48,399 nucleotides of DNA, taken from NCBI GenBank assembly GCA_947307015.1, contig CAMZHV010000016.1, forward strand, positions 1 through 48,399, in the 5' to 3' direction. This document shows, piece after piece, positions 35,974 to 43,909 of this stretch; within the stretch, counting starts at the first letter, position 1; every line of letters begins with the position of its first letter. The translations under genes were made by a program, and so were the position numbers. The notes under the pieces are model-generated. The model did not search any database. It was not told the DNA's origin and saw nothing but the letters and a program-made list of their open reading frames with translations. The stretch comes from an uncultured Prevotellaceae bacterium. GTDB lineage: Bacteria; Bacteroidota; Bacteroidia; Bacteroidales; Bacteroidaceae.

Positions 35974-37617
35974 ATGAAAAAAGTCCTGTCTGTTGCGATT
36001 CTATCGCAACTCCTTCTCCTCCCCCTCACTGCTGTCAGCATGATGGCACAGGAAGAGCGCCCAACAGCGCCAACGGCCAGCGCCACAATCGAAAACCCCA
36101 TGCTCTGGGCTGACGTCCCCGACCCCGACGTCATCCGTGTCGGCGACACCTTCTACCTTGTCAGCACCACCATGCACCTGATGCCGGGTGCTCCCGTGAT
36201 GGCCTCAAAGGACTTGAAGAACTGGGAGACCGTAGGTTACATCTTTGATCGCCTCACCGACTCGCCGAAGTACGACCTGCTGGAAGGCACCGTCTATGGA
36301 CGCGGACAGTGGGCAACATCTTTGAAATACCACGACGGCAAGTTCTGGGCCCTCTTCGCCCCCAACGAGAGCGGACCGATGGCCGACACCTATATCTGTA
36401 CTGCCGACCGTGCCGAAGGCCCGTGGTCGATCCACTCGCGTCTGCGCCACTTCCACGATGCCACACTTTTCTTCGACGACGACGGCACGCCCTACGTCTT
36501 TTATGGTACAGGAGAGATGTGTCAGCTGTCGCGCGACTTGAAGAGCGTCGTAGAGGGCAGCAACCGCCACTACTTCCAGCGTGAGTCCGACGAACGCGGA
36601 CTCCTCGAAGGCACGCGCGTTATCAAGCACAACGGCATGTACTACGCGCTGCTCATCTCCCACGTCTATGCCCCTGGCCGCCATCGCCGCGAAGTCTGTT
36701 ACCGCACCAAGGACCTCAATGGCACTTGGGAGAAGGCTGTCGTTCTTGAGAGCGATTTCGGCGGATTCTCCTATCTGGCACAAGGCACCATCGTCGACAC
36801 CGAGGAGGGCGACTGGTATGGCATCATGTTCCAGGATCGCAACGGTGTGGGTCGTGTGCTCACGCTCAGCCCCGTGCGCTGGATTGACGGTTGGCCTATG
36901 TTAGGCGATGAGAACGGCAAGGTGCCCGACAAGATGCGTCCCTACAAGAGTGGGCAGCCCACCAAATCCATCGTCTGTCCCGACGACTTTTCCTCGTCGA
37001 AATTAGGTCTCCACTGGCAATGGAACCACAACCCCATTGACAACGCCTGGTCGCTGTCCGAGCGTCCGGGATGGCTTCGCTTGAGGACCAACCGCATTGT
37101 CGAAAACCTCTATCTGGCGCCTAACACACTGACGCAGCGCATGGAGGGCCCACAGTGCAGCGGCTACATCACCATCGACATATCTCACATGAAGGACGGC
37201 GACTGCGCAGGCCTCGCAGCTTTCAACAGCGATTCAGGCGTGCTTACCATCAAAAAGAATGGCAAGCGCCTCACCCTCACCATGAGTGAGCAGAAAGTCA
37301 CCCTCAACAACCGCTCGAAAGCCGTGGAGAACGTTGAAGAGAACATCATCGAGACAGTAGATCTCACAACTAAACTCTCAACAATCTACCTCCGCCTCGA
37401 TGGTGACTTCCGTCCTGGACAGCATGATGTCGCCAACTTCTTCTATAGCCTCGACGGGCAGACATGGACACCCATTGGCACGAAGAACTATCGCATGAAC
37501 TTCGACTGGCAACGCTTCTTCATGGGCTCCAAGTTCGGCATCTTCAACTATGCCACGAAGAAGGCTGGAGGCTACGTTGACATCGACGCCTTCAACTATG
37601 CCGTCATCAGGGAATAA
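35974..37617 (+). CDS. Secreted GH43 beta-xylosidase/arabinofuranosidase
   Basis: 547 residues. Signal peptide MKKVLSVAILSQLLLLPLTA. The GH43 propeller (about 35-330) has ADVPDPDVIRVGDTFYLVS (base Asp), HDATLFFDDDG (second Asp) and LLEGTRVIKHNGMYY (acid Glu). A concanavalin-like C2 domain follows (about 340-547; HWQWNHNP...WSLSERPGWLRLRT), the same pair of domains as in the GH5-GH43 protein. There is no type IX-like tail. It starts 8 nt after the GH27 stop. Confidence 0.92.
   Translation: MKKVLSVAILSQLLLLPLTAVSMMAQEERPTAPTASATIENPMLWADVPDPDVIRVGDTFYLVSTTMHLMPGAPVMASKDLKNWETVGYIFDRLTDSPKYDLLEGTVYGRGQWATSLKYHDGKFWALFAPNESGPMADTYICTADRAEGPWSIHSRLRHFHDATLFFDDDGTPYVFYGTGEMCQLSRDLKSVVEGSNRHYFQRESDERGLLEGTRVIKHNGMYYALLISHVYAPGRHRREVCYRTKDLNGTWEKAVVLESDFGGFSYLAQGTIVDTEEGDWYGIMFQDRNGVGRVLTLSPVRWIDGWPMLGDENGKVPDKMRPYKSGQPTKSIVCPDDFSSSKLGLHWQWNHNPIDNAWSLSERPGWLRLRTNRIVENLYLAPNTLTQRMEGPQCSGYITIDISHMKDGDCAGLAAFNSDSGVLTIKKNGKRLTLTMSEQKVTLNNRSKAVENVEENIIETVDLTTKLSTIYLRLDGDFRPGQHDVANFFYSLDGQTWTPIGTKNYRMNFDWQRFFMGSKFGIFNYATKKAGGYVDIDAFNYAVIRE
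35992..36010 (+). repeat. Signal-peptide hairpin, copy 3
   Basis: Identical GTTGCGAT-TCT-ATCGCAAC, 18 nt after the first base of the start codon of the GH43 gene. Flanking sequence is a little more diverged than in copies 1 and 2, but the hairpin itself is unchanged. Confidence 0.9.
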
Positions 37618-37629
37618 GCGTTTCGCATA

Positions 37630-38196
37630 ATGACCCTTGAACGCCATCCCCTGGAACCCTTCCTGCCGCCCAACGCTCGCCTGCTATTTCTCGGCAGTTT
37701 CCCGCCACCGCGCCAACGATGGTGTATGGATTTCTTCTACCCCAATTTTCAGAACGACCATTGGCGCATCGAAGGGGCGGCGTGGTTTGATGACCGCAAC
37801 TATTTTGTGGATGTCGCCGCCAAGCGTTTCCGCAAGGACGAAATCGTGGCGTTCCTACATGAGAAAGGCATCGCTTTCTACGATACCGCACAAGTCGTCA
37901 ACCGTCTGAAGGACAACGCATCCGATGCCTTCCTGCAAATCGTGGAGCCGACGGACATCAGCGCCTTGCTGCGTCGCATCCCGTTGTGCCATGCCATCGC
38001 CACGACAGGCGAGAAAGCCACAGGGGAAGTCTGCCGCTACTTCGGTTTGCAGGACATCCCCGCCCTCGGCAGCAAGACACCCCTCACCCCCGATCTCTTC
38101 CTCTACCGTCTTCCCTCGTCATCAAGGGCTTACCCCTTGGCGTTCGAGAAGAAGGTAGAGGTCTACAAAAACCTCTTCCAACAGATTTTTATATGA
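37630..38196 (+). CDS. Uracil-DNA-glycosylase-family protein
   Basis: 188 residues, cytoplasmic. The UDG-fold pattern is LLFLGSFPPP (motif A region), FFYPNFQNDHWRI, and a later IATTGEKA segment, most like the MUG/UDG-like family of Bacteroidota. It removes damaged or mismatched bases; its substrate is not defined. It lies 12 nt after the GH43 gene, probably as a passenger of that operon. Its stop codon coincides with the start of a 26-nt repeat. Confidence 0.82.
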   Translation: MTLERHPLEPFLPPNARLLFLGSFPPPRQRWCMDFFYPNFQNDHWRIEGAAWFDDRNYFVDVAAKRFRKDEIVAFLHEKGIAFYDTAQVVNRLKDNASDAFLQIVEPTDISALLRRIPLCHAIATTGEKATGEVCRYFGLQDIPALGSKTPLTPDLFLYRLPSSSRAYPLAFEKKVEVYKNLFQQIFI

Positions 38197-38221
38197 CTTC
38201 CTTCGAAGCATATAGCTGCTG
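38196..38221 (+). repeat. Right half of a CAGCAGCTA-type hairpin element
   Basis: 26 nt identical to 39702-39727, covering the loop and right arm (TATAGCTGCTG) but with no left arm. The first base is the last base of the UDG stop codon, so this looks like a recombination junction. Confidence 0.75.
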
Positions 38222-38243
38222 AAAAATCTCACAGATCATGCCA

Positions 38244-38465
38244 CTACAAGGCAGCCACCATGTCCAGGGGATTGCTCTTGATGACAAGGGGATAACGCTC
38301 GGGATGCTTCAGGCTCTCCACCTCAAGGTCCACATTCAGAGCAGGCCACTCGATAGCATTTTTGCCACTCATGCGGACATTGAGGACATTACTGATGGTG
38401 GCATCACGCATCCATGGGATACGATTGTAGGAGAGGAAATAGTCGTGACCGCACACGCTGAGCAT
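38244..38465 (-). CDS. DUF2442-like protein, possibly a fragment
   Basis: 73 residues from an ATG with a GGAGAG ribosome-site-like word. The part NAIEWPALNVDLEVESL resembles the C-terminal signature of DUF2442 proteins. The N-terminus is short for the family, and the DNA upstream (38466-38675) shows no start for a longer product, so this may be a truncated gene. DUF2442 proteins often pair with DUF4160 proteins in toxin-antitoxin-like units, as at 43257-43815. Confidence 0.45.
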   Translation of the reverse strand: MLSVCGHDYFLSYNRIPWMRDATISNVLNVRMSGKNAIEWPALNVDLEVESLKHPERYPLVIKSNPLDMVAAL

Positions 38466-38675
38466 TTCTCTCCGAAGGCCTTTGCGAACTCTGCATAGAA
38501 CGAAAGCTTGCGCTCAGCGCCTTTTGTTCGGCTTTGCTACCTAAAAATACAGCCTATGCAGAGTCTTTGCGCCATTGCGTCTTTGCGTTGAAGAACAACC
38601 TATTTGCTGCAGGTCATATAGCTAGTGAACAGGCTCTTATCATACACATAAACAGACCATCATCTTTCTACTTTT
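38466..38675. other. Gene-free stretch
   Basis: No gene seen. It contains CGCAAAG/CTTTGCG words (38558-38600) of the kind repeated in intergenic DNA of this group. It is bounded on the right by the 199-bp MITE-like element. Confidence 0.5.
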
Positions 38676-38874
38676 AACCCAAATCGGTCATTAGGATTGA
38701 TGGCAGATTGGTATTTGTTTCGAGCAGATTGGCCATATTGTTATCGAAGGCGTAGCGGGCTACGGCGAGTTGGCAATGTGGACAAGATGCCGAAAGAAAT
38801 GCTAAGATGACATCAATAGACCGTAAAAAAGAGCTGAATTATATTATATGTCGGCCAAATGACCGATTTGGGTT
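38676..38874. mobile_element. MITE-like element with 20-bp terminal inverted repeats
   Basis: AACCCAAATCGGTCATTAGG at 38676-38695 and its inverse at 38855-38874 match at 19 of 20 positions. The 199-bp interval has no complete gene; a short open stretch near the right end reads KKELNYIICRPNDRFGF. No clear target duplication is visible. It could be a non-autonomous transposon or the ends of a collapsed insertion sequence. Confidence 0.65.
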
Positions 38875-39005
38875 TAACGCGAAGACGCAAAGGACGCCAA
38901 GCATTGCCTAATTCAAGTTCTCAAAGGTATTCAAGAGGTAGCAGAGACATCCAAAGTGCTACGCGGGGCTTTGGATTAGGCAAAGCACGCAAAGGTCTTC
39001 AAAGA
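38875..39005. repeat. Dispersed ~125-bp repeat, copy A
   Basis: Closely matches the inverse of 48195-48317. It contains internal inverted repeats (TTGCCTAAT / ATTAGGCAA and CCAAAG / CTTTGG). It directly abuts the MITE-like element. Open frames across both copies give similar peptides only because the DNA is conserved. Confidence 0.8.
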
Positions 39006-39060
39006 TTCGTCACTCGTCATTCATCACTCGTCATTCATTCGTACCGAATCAAATCTTGCT

Positions 39061-39396
39061 CTAGTCGTTTATCTCTTGAGTTGCAGCCCTGACTTCGCTG
39101 ACAAGAGAAGATGGTTCTCTTCGCGTGTCCCATAAGTCGACAATCTCGATGCTGTCATCCTGAATTGCATAAATCATCTTGTTTAGTGGCGTAACTACGA
39201 TACTCCGATATCCTGATGGGAGGTCGGCCAGCAAGGGTTCCACGGGACCGAGATGTGGATTCTTCCTGAGCAAACGCACTGTTCTCCGAATACATTGTCT
39301 GAACTCGCACTTGCTTGCAATTCCAAAAGCCTGTTCAATATACTCGGCCGTATCTGTTATCTGCCACTCGGCAAAGTCAGAAATATGTACCGTCAT
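39061..39396 (-). CDS. RelE/ParE-family toxin
   Basis: 111 residues from the ATG at 39396; a TTG at 39405 that overlaps the antitoxin stop is the alternative. The pattern is that of ParE/RelE toxins: HISDFAEWQITDTAEYIEQAFG at the start (two parts), a GIASKCEFRQCIRRTVRLL helix, then the strands YRSIVVTPLNKMIYAIQDDSIEIVDLWDTRREP. RelE cleaves mRNA on the ribosome and ParE poisons gyrase; which applies is not clear. It is encoded just after its antitoxin. Confidence 0.87.
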   Translation of the reverse strand: MTVHISDFAEWQITDTAEYIEQAFGIASKCEFRQCIRRTVRLLRKNPHLGPVEPLLADLPSGYRSIVVTPLNKMIYAIQDDSIEIVDLWDTRREPSSLVSEVRAATQEIND

Positions 39397-39401
39397 GCTT
39401 C

Positions 39402-39593
39402 TCAAGCGTTATACCCTGGCTCAGGCTCGGCAGCATAAATAATGGCTTCCTCCTCATCCCATTCTCGGAACAGTTCTTCGATGTCACGATAGCGACCTTC
39501 GGCAAAATCGCGCTCCGATTGAGCAATCCGCGCGTGTAGCTCCTCTATAGTATAGGGCTTTATATGTTCCTCTATATTCATCTTGCACTTCAT
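39402..39593 (-). CDS. Antitoxin of the RelE/ParE module
   Basis: 63 residues from the ATG at 39593; an internal ATG at 39581 is also possible. Acidic and helical (IKPYTIEELHARIAQSERDFAEGRY read in parts, then DIEELFREWDEEEAII), like small addiction-module antitoxins that wrap their toxin. No DNA-binding domain is obvious. It is driven by a consensus promoter that lies in the 69-bp duplicated segment. Confidence 0.8.
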   Translation of the reverse strand: MKCKMNIEEHIKPYTIEELHARIAQSERDFAEGRYRDIEELFREWDEEEAIIYAAEPEPGYNA

Positions 39594-39594
39594 T

Positions 39595-39663
39595 TTTCTG
39601 TTTCTCGCTGCAAAGGTAAACGCTTTTTCATTACTGACCAAATTTTCCCTCACTTTTTTGCTC
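39595..39663 (-). repeat. 69-bp identical promoter duplication, copy 1
   Basis: Every base matches 40576-40644. It ends 2 nt before the antitoxin start codon and carries the complete promoter. Confidence 0.95.
39611..39642 (-). promoter_or_regulatory. Consensus promoter of the RelE/ParE module
   Basis: TTTG (39639-39642), 20-nt spacer, TACCTTTG (39611-39618) on the minus strand: a perfect match to the Bacteroidota consensus, 18 nt from the start codon. Confidence 0.85.
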
Positions 39664-39688
39664 ACGCCATTAGTTTCATGATAGAACA

Positions 39689-39728
39689 ACAGCAGCTATA
39701 CACTTCCTTCGAAGCATATAGCTGCTGT
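39689..39728. repeat. CAGCAGCTA hairpin element
   Basis: ACAGCAGCTATA (39689-39700) and TATAGCTGCTGT (39717-39728) form a perfect 12-bp stem with a 16-nt loop. No T-run follows on either strand. It separates the RelE/ParE module from the DUF6169-like module. Confidence 0.85.
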
Positions 39729-39892
39729 AACTATTGGATAGAGGTATTACGACTTCAGACTTTGACTATTGACGATTAACTTCGTTGACTTTTGTCACGA
39801 CTCGGCAAATCAAACAAGCTTGTTTGCTCTCGCTGCTCCAAAAGTTCGTCACTTGTCATTCTTGAAGGGGCAAGCGAACAAATTCGAGCACG

Positions 39893-40432
39893 TCATTCGC
39901 CACTGCCTTCATCATTTCTTTCTCCAGACGTCGGTCCTTCAAATTTGTCGGGGAGTGATTGTACGAAGTTATGGAATTCGCTGATAATCTGATTGTGTTG
40001 GGGGTGGTCTTTGCGCAACATAATACTGGCAAAATACCAGATGTTGTCAAACGCTAAGTGTTCACTGAATAATGTGAAAGAATAGTTGTTCAGGTATGTG
40101 TTGAACCAGATTCGGAATAGCCTGTCGCGTAAAGCCTGTTTGTTATCCATCGTATCGCATACATACAGCATGACAGGTTGCCCTTGAGAGAAAAACTCTT
40201 CGATAATCACCCTGACAGTCTCCATAATGCTGTCGTCCGCTACGGCACGCTTATGCTCTACATTGGAGATAAAGAACTGATATACCCCTTCCTCCATAAA
40301 AGAATAGTCCTCAACGAAGCCAACGGTATACAAAACACCGTGTTTTGTGGTGAAGAGGAAGGAGTTCTCACCAGCACTTTCAACGTGATACGGTGCACGG
40401 CTATTGACGGCATCAACAGAAATGTTTATCAT
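39893..40432 (-). CDS. DUF6169-like protein, second gene of a TA-like pair
   Basis: 179 residues, cytoplasmic. The beta-rich start (YHVESAGENSFLFTTKHGVLYTVGF in parts) and the VMLYVCDTMDNKQALRDRLFRIWF segment resemble Bacteroidota proteins annotated DUF6169; this assignment is from memory of the pattern. Its start codon overlaps the stop of a 44-residue gene (ATGA). The two-gene layout with a small first gene, and a promoter identical to that of a RelE/ParE module, suggest a toxin-antitoxin-like function. Confidence 0.7.
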   Translation of the reverse strand: MINISVDAVNSRAPYHVESAGENSFLFTTKHGVLYTVGFVEDYSFMEEGVYQFFISNVEHKRAVADDSIMETVRVIIEEFFSQGQPVMLYVCDTMDNKQALRDRLFRIWFNTYLNNYSFTLFSEHLAFDNIWYFASIMLRKDHPQHNQIISEFHNFVQSLPDKFEGPTSGERNDEGSGE

Positions 40433-40563
40433 GCTGTAGCGCCTTTCCTTTCTGCGATGACCTTACGCATCTGTTCTTCCCATTGATGTCGTGCATCAAT
40501 CATCTTTCGGAAAGCATTCTGACGTTCCGTCGTTGTTTGGTAATGAATAAAACGTGCTTCCAT
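40429..40563 (-). CDS. 44-residue small protein, candidate antitoxin
   Basis: Reads MEARFIHYQTTTERQNAFRK, then a helical MIDARHQWEEQMRKVIAERK stretch and GATA. The start lies 13 nt after the identical-promoter repeat, and the stop overlaps the DUF6169-like start by 4 nt. The single amphipathic helix and the position match a small antitoxin or toxin partner. It has no DNA-binding motif. The tight spacing on both sides is the main evidence that it is real. Confidence 0.75.
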   Translation of the reverse strand: MEARFIHYQTTTERQNAFRKMIDARHQWEEQMRKVIAERKGATA

Positions 40564-40575
40564 TACAATACACTC

Positions 40576-40644
40576 TTTCTGTTTCTCGCTGCAAAGGTAA
40601 ACGCTTTTTCATTACTGACCAAATTTTCCCTCACTTTTTTGCTC
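40576..40644 (-). repeat. 69-bp identical promoter duplication, copy 2
   Basis: Identical to 39595-39663. Its upstream boundary (40644) is exactly where the IS66-like end begins, so the insertion sequence may have cut off whatever lay beyond. Confidence 0.95.
40592..40623 (-). promoter_or_regulatory. Consensus promoter of the DUF6169-like module
   Basis: TTTG (40620-40623), 20-nt spacer, TACCTTTG (40592-40599) on the minus strand, 29 nt before the 44-residue gene. Confidence 0.85.
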
Positions 40645-40688
40645 GTAAGCATTCGACCAAGTACCAGTAGCAATACCTATATATCATA

Positions 40689-40732
40689 AGTGACAGCAGC
40701 TACACACAGAAAAAGGTGTAGCTGCTGTCACT
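40689..40732. repeat. CAGCAGCTA hairpin element
   Basis: AGTGACAGCAGCTACAC (40689-40705) and its exact inverse (40716-40732), a perfect 17-bp stem with a 10-nt loop, 15 nt past the tnpC stop and inside the IS boundary. No T-run follows. Confidence 0.9.
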
Positions 40733-40747
40733 ATTATGGTACCAATA

Positions 40748-42347
40748 CTATTGTTGCTTCTTGCAGATGATGGCCTCAGGATGTCTGAGCTTCCACCGAT
40801 GCGGTAGCAGTTCCACGAGTCGTTCGTGTGCAGCCTTCGTCTGATACGGCATATCGGCGATGATGCTGTTCAGATAGAGTCGCGGGTTGACATCGTGCTC
40901 GCGGCACGTTGCCAGCAGCGAGCAGATGACGGCCATGTTCCCGGCTGCCTCGTGGTTGCCGCAGAAGAGATAGTTCTTGCGGCCGAGGGTGATGGGGCGG
41001 ATTTCGTTCTCGGCAAGGTTGTTGTCCAGCAGGAGCCTTCCATCCTCGAGATATCGCATCATGTTGTCCCATCGGGTATAGGCGTATGTAATGGCCTTGC
41101 CGATCTGGGAGCTCTCGCTATACTTCACACCCTCCGTTTCCATCCACACCTTCATGGCATCCATGATGGGCTTGGAGAGTTCCAGCCTCTTCGACTTACG
41201 CTCATCAAAAGACATCTCGGCATCGTCGCACATATGCTCTATTCGATAGAGGTGCTGTATCTCCTTCAGGGCATGCTCCGCCATCTGGCTGTTCTCGTCG
41301 AGTGCCTGCTCAAAGTGACGGCGGATATGCACCATACAGTTAACAAGGTACACGTCGGGTTTAGTCTTGAAGGCCGTCGCATTGTAGGTAACCCTTAAAA
41401 TGATGTCTGTTTGCCAGCGACTCTATCACCGCTCCCGCCCTGGAGCCCTGGTCGTAATGGAAGAACACCAGCCGCTCCATCACGGCCCTCACCATCCAGA
41501 GGTATTCCTTCGCCGCTTTCTTCTTCTCATGGTCTATCACCGGCGTGGTGGTCTCGTCTGCCTGTACATAGTCTGCTTTCATCACCTCTTCCTTAAGAAC
41601 CTCGTAAAGAGGTCTGAGCAGCGGCATCGTCTGCTTGAACCAACCGTCCACGGTACTTTCCGTCAGACCTTTCATGCCCAGATGGCTGTACTGCTTAATC
41701 TGGCGGTAGTAGGGCATATGGTACTCGTACTTCTGCAGCAGGATCTCTGCCAGCAGGCTCGCTCCCGCGATACCTTTATAAATAGGCAGCAGGGGCATGG
41801 GAGCAATCAACACGCCGCTCATACCCTTGGGAGCTATGGCCGTGTTATCCTTCAGTCCCCACTTCTCGCGGATAATCTCCTTGAGGTACAGCATTCCGGG
41901 TCTGTGCTCCACGACGCGTGTCACCTCCTGGCCGATCTTCTTGTAAAGCGTCTCGTCCAGATTGTCTGGCCTGAGTATGATCTGTTCCAGTATGGGCAGG
42001 TCCTCCGTCATGAAGCGGTTCCTTCTCTCCAGTTTGCGCTCTTCCCTGGTCGTGACGATCTTCTCTACGGCTTCATCGCGGACATCGTTGGCCTCTTGCG
42101 CCTGTTCTGACTGTATATCTGCAAAGAGGTTCAGTTGGGCAGGGTCTATGATGCCGAGTTTTTCCGACTTGCGCCCGAAGAGCTGACGGTTCAGCCATGC
42201 TACCTGAGCCGTCAGCTCCTTGATGCGAGATTGCTGTGACTCGTTCTGCTCTGTGAGCTTCTTGATGGTCTCAGCCTGGGACGCATTCACCTGCTGCAGC
42301 AGCTGTAGCATCGATTCCATTTGTGAAAGCATCTCTTCCTGAGTCAT
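40748..42347 (-). pseudogene. tnpC: IS66 transposase TnpC, frameshifted
   Basis: Two frames together give a full IS66 transposase of about 530 residues. 42347-41361 holds the N-terminal coiled coil with the IS66 zinc-finger-like region and the first half of the DDE domain (VQADETTTPVIDH, catalytic Asp; FKGYLQCDG). 41353-40748 continues from VYLVNCMVHIRRHFEQAL through LLDNNLAENEIRPITLGRKN (catalytic Glu) to the end. The frames join by removing one base in GGCC at 41372-41375, which restores QCD-AFKTKPDVYLVN. It is a simple one-base insertion with no slippery sequence, so an inactive gene is the likely reading; a sequencing error is possible. Confidence 0.88.
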
Positions 42348-42458
42348 TTCTTGTACCTATTAAATTTGCGGCAAAGGTACAAAGAAATCTCCAGAATAAA
42401 GAATATTCTGTACTATAAAATACTAACAATCAATAATATGTGTTTAATGTAATTCTAC

Positions 42459-42827
42459 CTATACCACATACTCCCTGCGTTGTGCCCGAAGACGCCTGAG
42501 CCGTTGGTCGGGAGACTCCTGTATCCCCTCGACCATTAACACAAGGTCACGCCATTCCATCTGATAGCTCTGCGTGTGATCGTCGTACTCTGGCAGTTTG
42601 AAGCGTCCGGCCTCAAGACGCTTCACATACATCACCATGCCGCCGTCCTCGGCATGGAGCAGCTTCATCAGCTTGCGGCTGGAACCGATGAAGATGAACA
42701 CGTCGCCGTTGCGCACATCGCTGTCCATCCGCTCATGCACTACGCCGCAGAGAGAGCTGATGCCCTTGCGCATATCTATCCTACCGGTACAAAGCCAGTA
42801 GCGCATCGTGTCATTCAGGCAGAACAT
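42459..42827 (-). CDS. tnpB: IS66 accessory protein TnpB
   Basis: 122 residues, typical of IS66 Orf2: MRYWLCTGRIDMRKGISSL, then GDVFIFIGSSRKLMKLLHAEDGG in two parts, and KRLEAGRFKLP. It is needed for IS66 transposition; the exact role is unknown. Its start overlaps the end of tnpA by 17 nt. Confidence 0.92.
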   Translation of the reverse strand: MFCLNDTMRYWLCTGRIDMRKGISSLCGVVHERMDSDVRNGDVFIFIGSSRKLMKLLHAEDGGMVMYVKRLEAGRFKLPEYDDHTQSYQMEWRDLVLMVEGIQESPDQRLRRLRAQRREYVV

Positions 42828-43140
42828 GGCTCATGAGGCTTTTGTCCAACAATTCACGAAGCACATCCTCCGTACCGCTGCCGAAGTGGGCGCGAAGGCC
42901 GTCTGGAAATAGAAGCGTCGCACCGGCGGGCATTTCAGCACTGAACAATGCCGAAGACGATTCCGTATGACGGAAGCTGATCGGAGCCAACTCACGGGGC
43001 ATCGCATCCCTAGAGCAATATTTCTTGCGCCAGTAATTGTAAGAGGAATAAACTGTACCTGTCTGCTGTAGGTACGACTTCAGTGACAGACCGCTCTTCT
43101 GGTGATCCGACTGTAACTGCAAAAATTCTTCTTGGCTCAT
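42811..43140 (-). CDS. tnpA: IS66 accessory protein TnpA
   Basis: 109 residues from the ATG at 43140; the frame opens at a GTG at 43167. It has the helix-turn-helix-like opening of IS66 Orf1 (SQEEFLQLQSDHQKSGLSLK, then YNYWRKKY) and the LLFPDGLRAHFGSGTEDVLRELL ending (two parts). A TACCTTTG promoter word lies at about 43179-43186. Confidence 0.85.
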   Translation of the reverse strand: MSQEEFLQLQSDHQKSGLSLKSYLQQTGTVYSSYNYWRKKYCSRDAMPRELAPISFRHTESSSALFSAEMPAGATLLFPDGLRAHFGSGTEDVLRELLDKSLMSHVLPE

Positions 43141-43256
43141 AAATGTAACAGTTGTAGTTGTGTGCACTATTGCGGGGGCAAAGGTACAGCAAAACTACAA
43201 CTGCTACAACGGGTAATTTATCGGATGCTTACCATCTATCGCTAATGATGTTAGCT

Positions 43257-43499
43257 TTATGCTACTTTCAGCAAGTCAAGCACGGAATAGACCCGCGTCA
43301 TGTTCTCGAAGGTGAAATACTGGTCATCAAGGACCATCCACTTGTTGCGCTCCTTCACCGGCATGTGCTGAATGTCGGGGAAGAATGAAACAGGAACAAT
43401 CACCTCGCGCCCGTCTGTCAAACGAGCCAGCATCTTACCGCGATAGGCAGTGAAGTTCAGGTCTTTGATACCTAATGTTACTCCTTTAATCTTACACAT
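43257..43499 (-). CDS. DUF2442 protein
   Basis: 80 residues, start supported by GGAGGA 7 nt upstream. It has the family pattern: LARLTDGREVIVPVSFFPDIQHMPVKERNKW in parts, then FTFENMTRVYSVLDLL. DUF2442 genes often follow a DUF4160 gene, as here (19-nt gap). Such pairs are proposed to be toxin-antitoxin-like, without a settled mechanism. It ends 25 bp from the IS66 end. Confidence 0.85.
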   Translation of the reverse strand: MCKIKGVTLGIKDLNFTAYRGKMLARLTDGREVIVPVSFFPDIQHMPVKERNKWMVLDDQYFTFENMTRVYSVLDLLKVA

Positions 43500-43518
43500 A
43501 TCTTTGTCCTCCTATTGT

Positions 43519-43815
43519 TTACTTTTCAATATTGATCGAAATAGTCTTTTCGCCATTGAACACTTTGGATATTTGTTCGTTTATGGCCTTCCAGTGTCGA
43601 TTTATGGCTGCTACCAACATCTCGTTTTCCTTAGCAGACAACTGCGATTCAGCCACTTCTACGCATTGCTCACCATTCTTCTCAATCCAAATCTTCGCAA
43701 GCGAGCGCTGATGTCTTCTGCCCTTCAAAAACACATGCACATGGCGACGGTTGTCGTTCACGTCAAGTGAAATAGCAACCAGAATGAACATTCTCAGGAA
43801 TGCTAATTGACCCAT
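43519..43815 (-). CDS. DUF4160 protein
   Basis: 98 residues. The family's HvHV segment is present (NRRHVHVFLKGRRHQRSLAKIWIE in two parts), as is the C-terminal helix (LVAAINRHWKAINEQI). The first gene of the pair with DUF2442, with a consensus promoter of its own. Confidence 0.82.
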   Translation of the reverse strand: MGQLAFLRMFILVAISLDVNDNRRHVHVFLKGRRHQRSLAKIWIEKNGEQCVEVAESQLSAKENEMLVAAINRHWKAINEQISKVFNGEKTISINIEK

Positions 43816-43834
43816 ATTTCGATTATCTTTGCCG

Positions 43835-43866
43835 CAAAAGTATGAAAAATGTTTTATTCAGACAAA
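43835..43866 (-). promoter_or_regulatory. Promoter of the DUF4160-DUF2442 pair
   Basis: TTTG (43863-43866), 20-nt spacer, TACTTTTG (43835-43842) on the minus strand, 19 nt before the start codon. It has the same geometry as the two identical TA promoters. Confidence 0.8.
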
Positions 43867-43909
43867 TAAAACAACCATTTTTTCATTATTTGTCCTTTCA
43901 AAGTAAGCC

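Larger units (their letters stand above)
40645..43232 (-). mobile_element. IS66-family insertion sequence
   Basis: The left end reads GTAAGCATTCGA and the right end, inverted, GTAAGCATCCGA (11 of 12). Between them are tnpA, tnpB and a frameshifted tnpC. The 8-bp flanks (TTTTGCTC and CATCTATC) are not a target duplication, so the element has probably been rearranged since insertion, or the true boundary differs. Confidence 0.8.

Noticed and set aside
38859..39092. ORF with SRGSRDIQSATRGFGLGKARK, also seen at 48099-48287
   Set aside because: The peptides agree because the dispersed repeat DNA is conserved; neither has an upstream gene signal, and both are interrupted by palindromes.
41353..41376. 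Programmed frameshift in IS66 tnpC
   Set aside because: There is no slippery heptamer at the junction, and IS66 transposases are normally made from a single frame; an indel is simpler.
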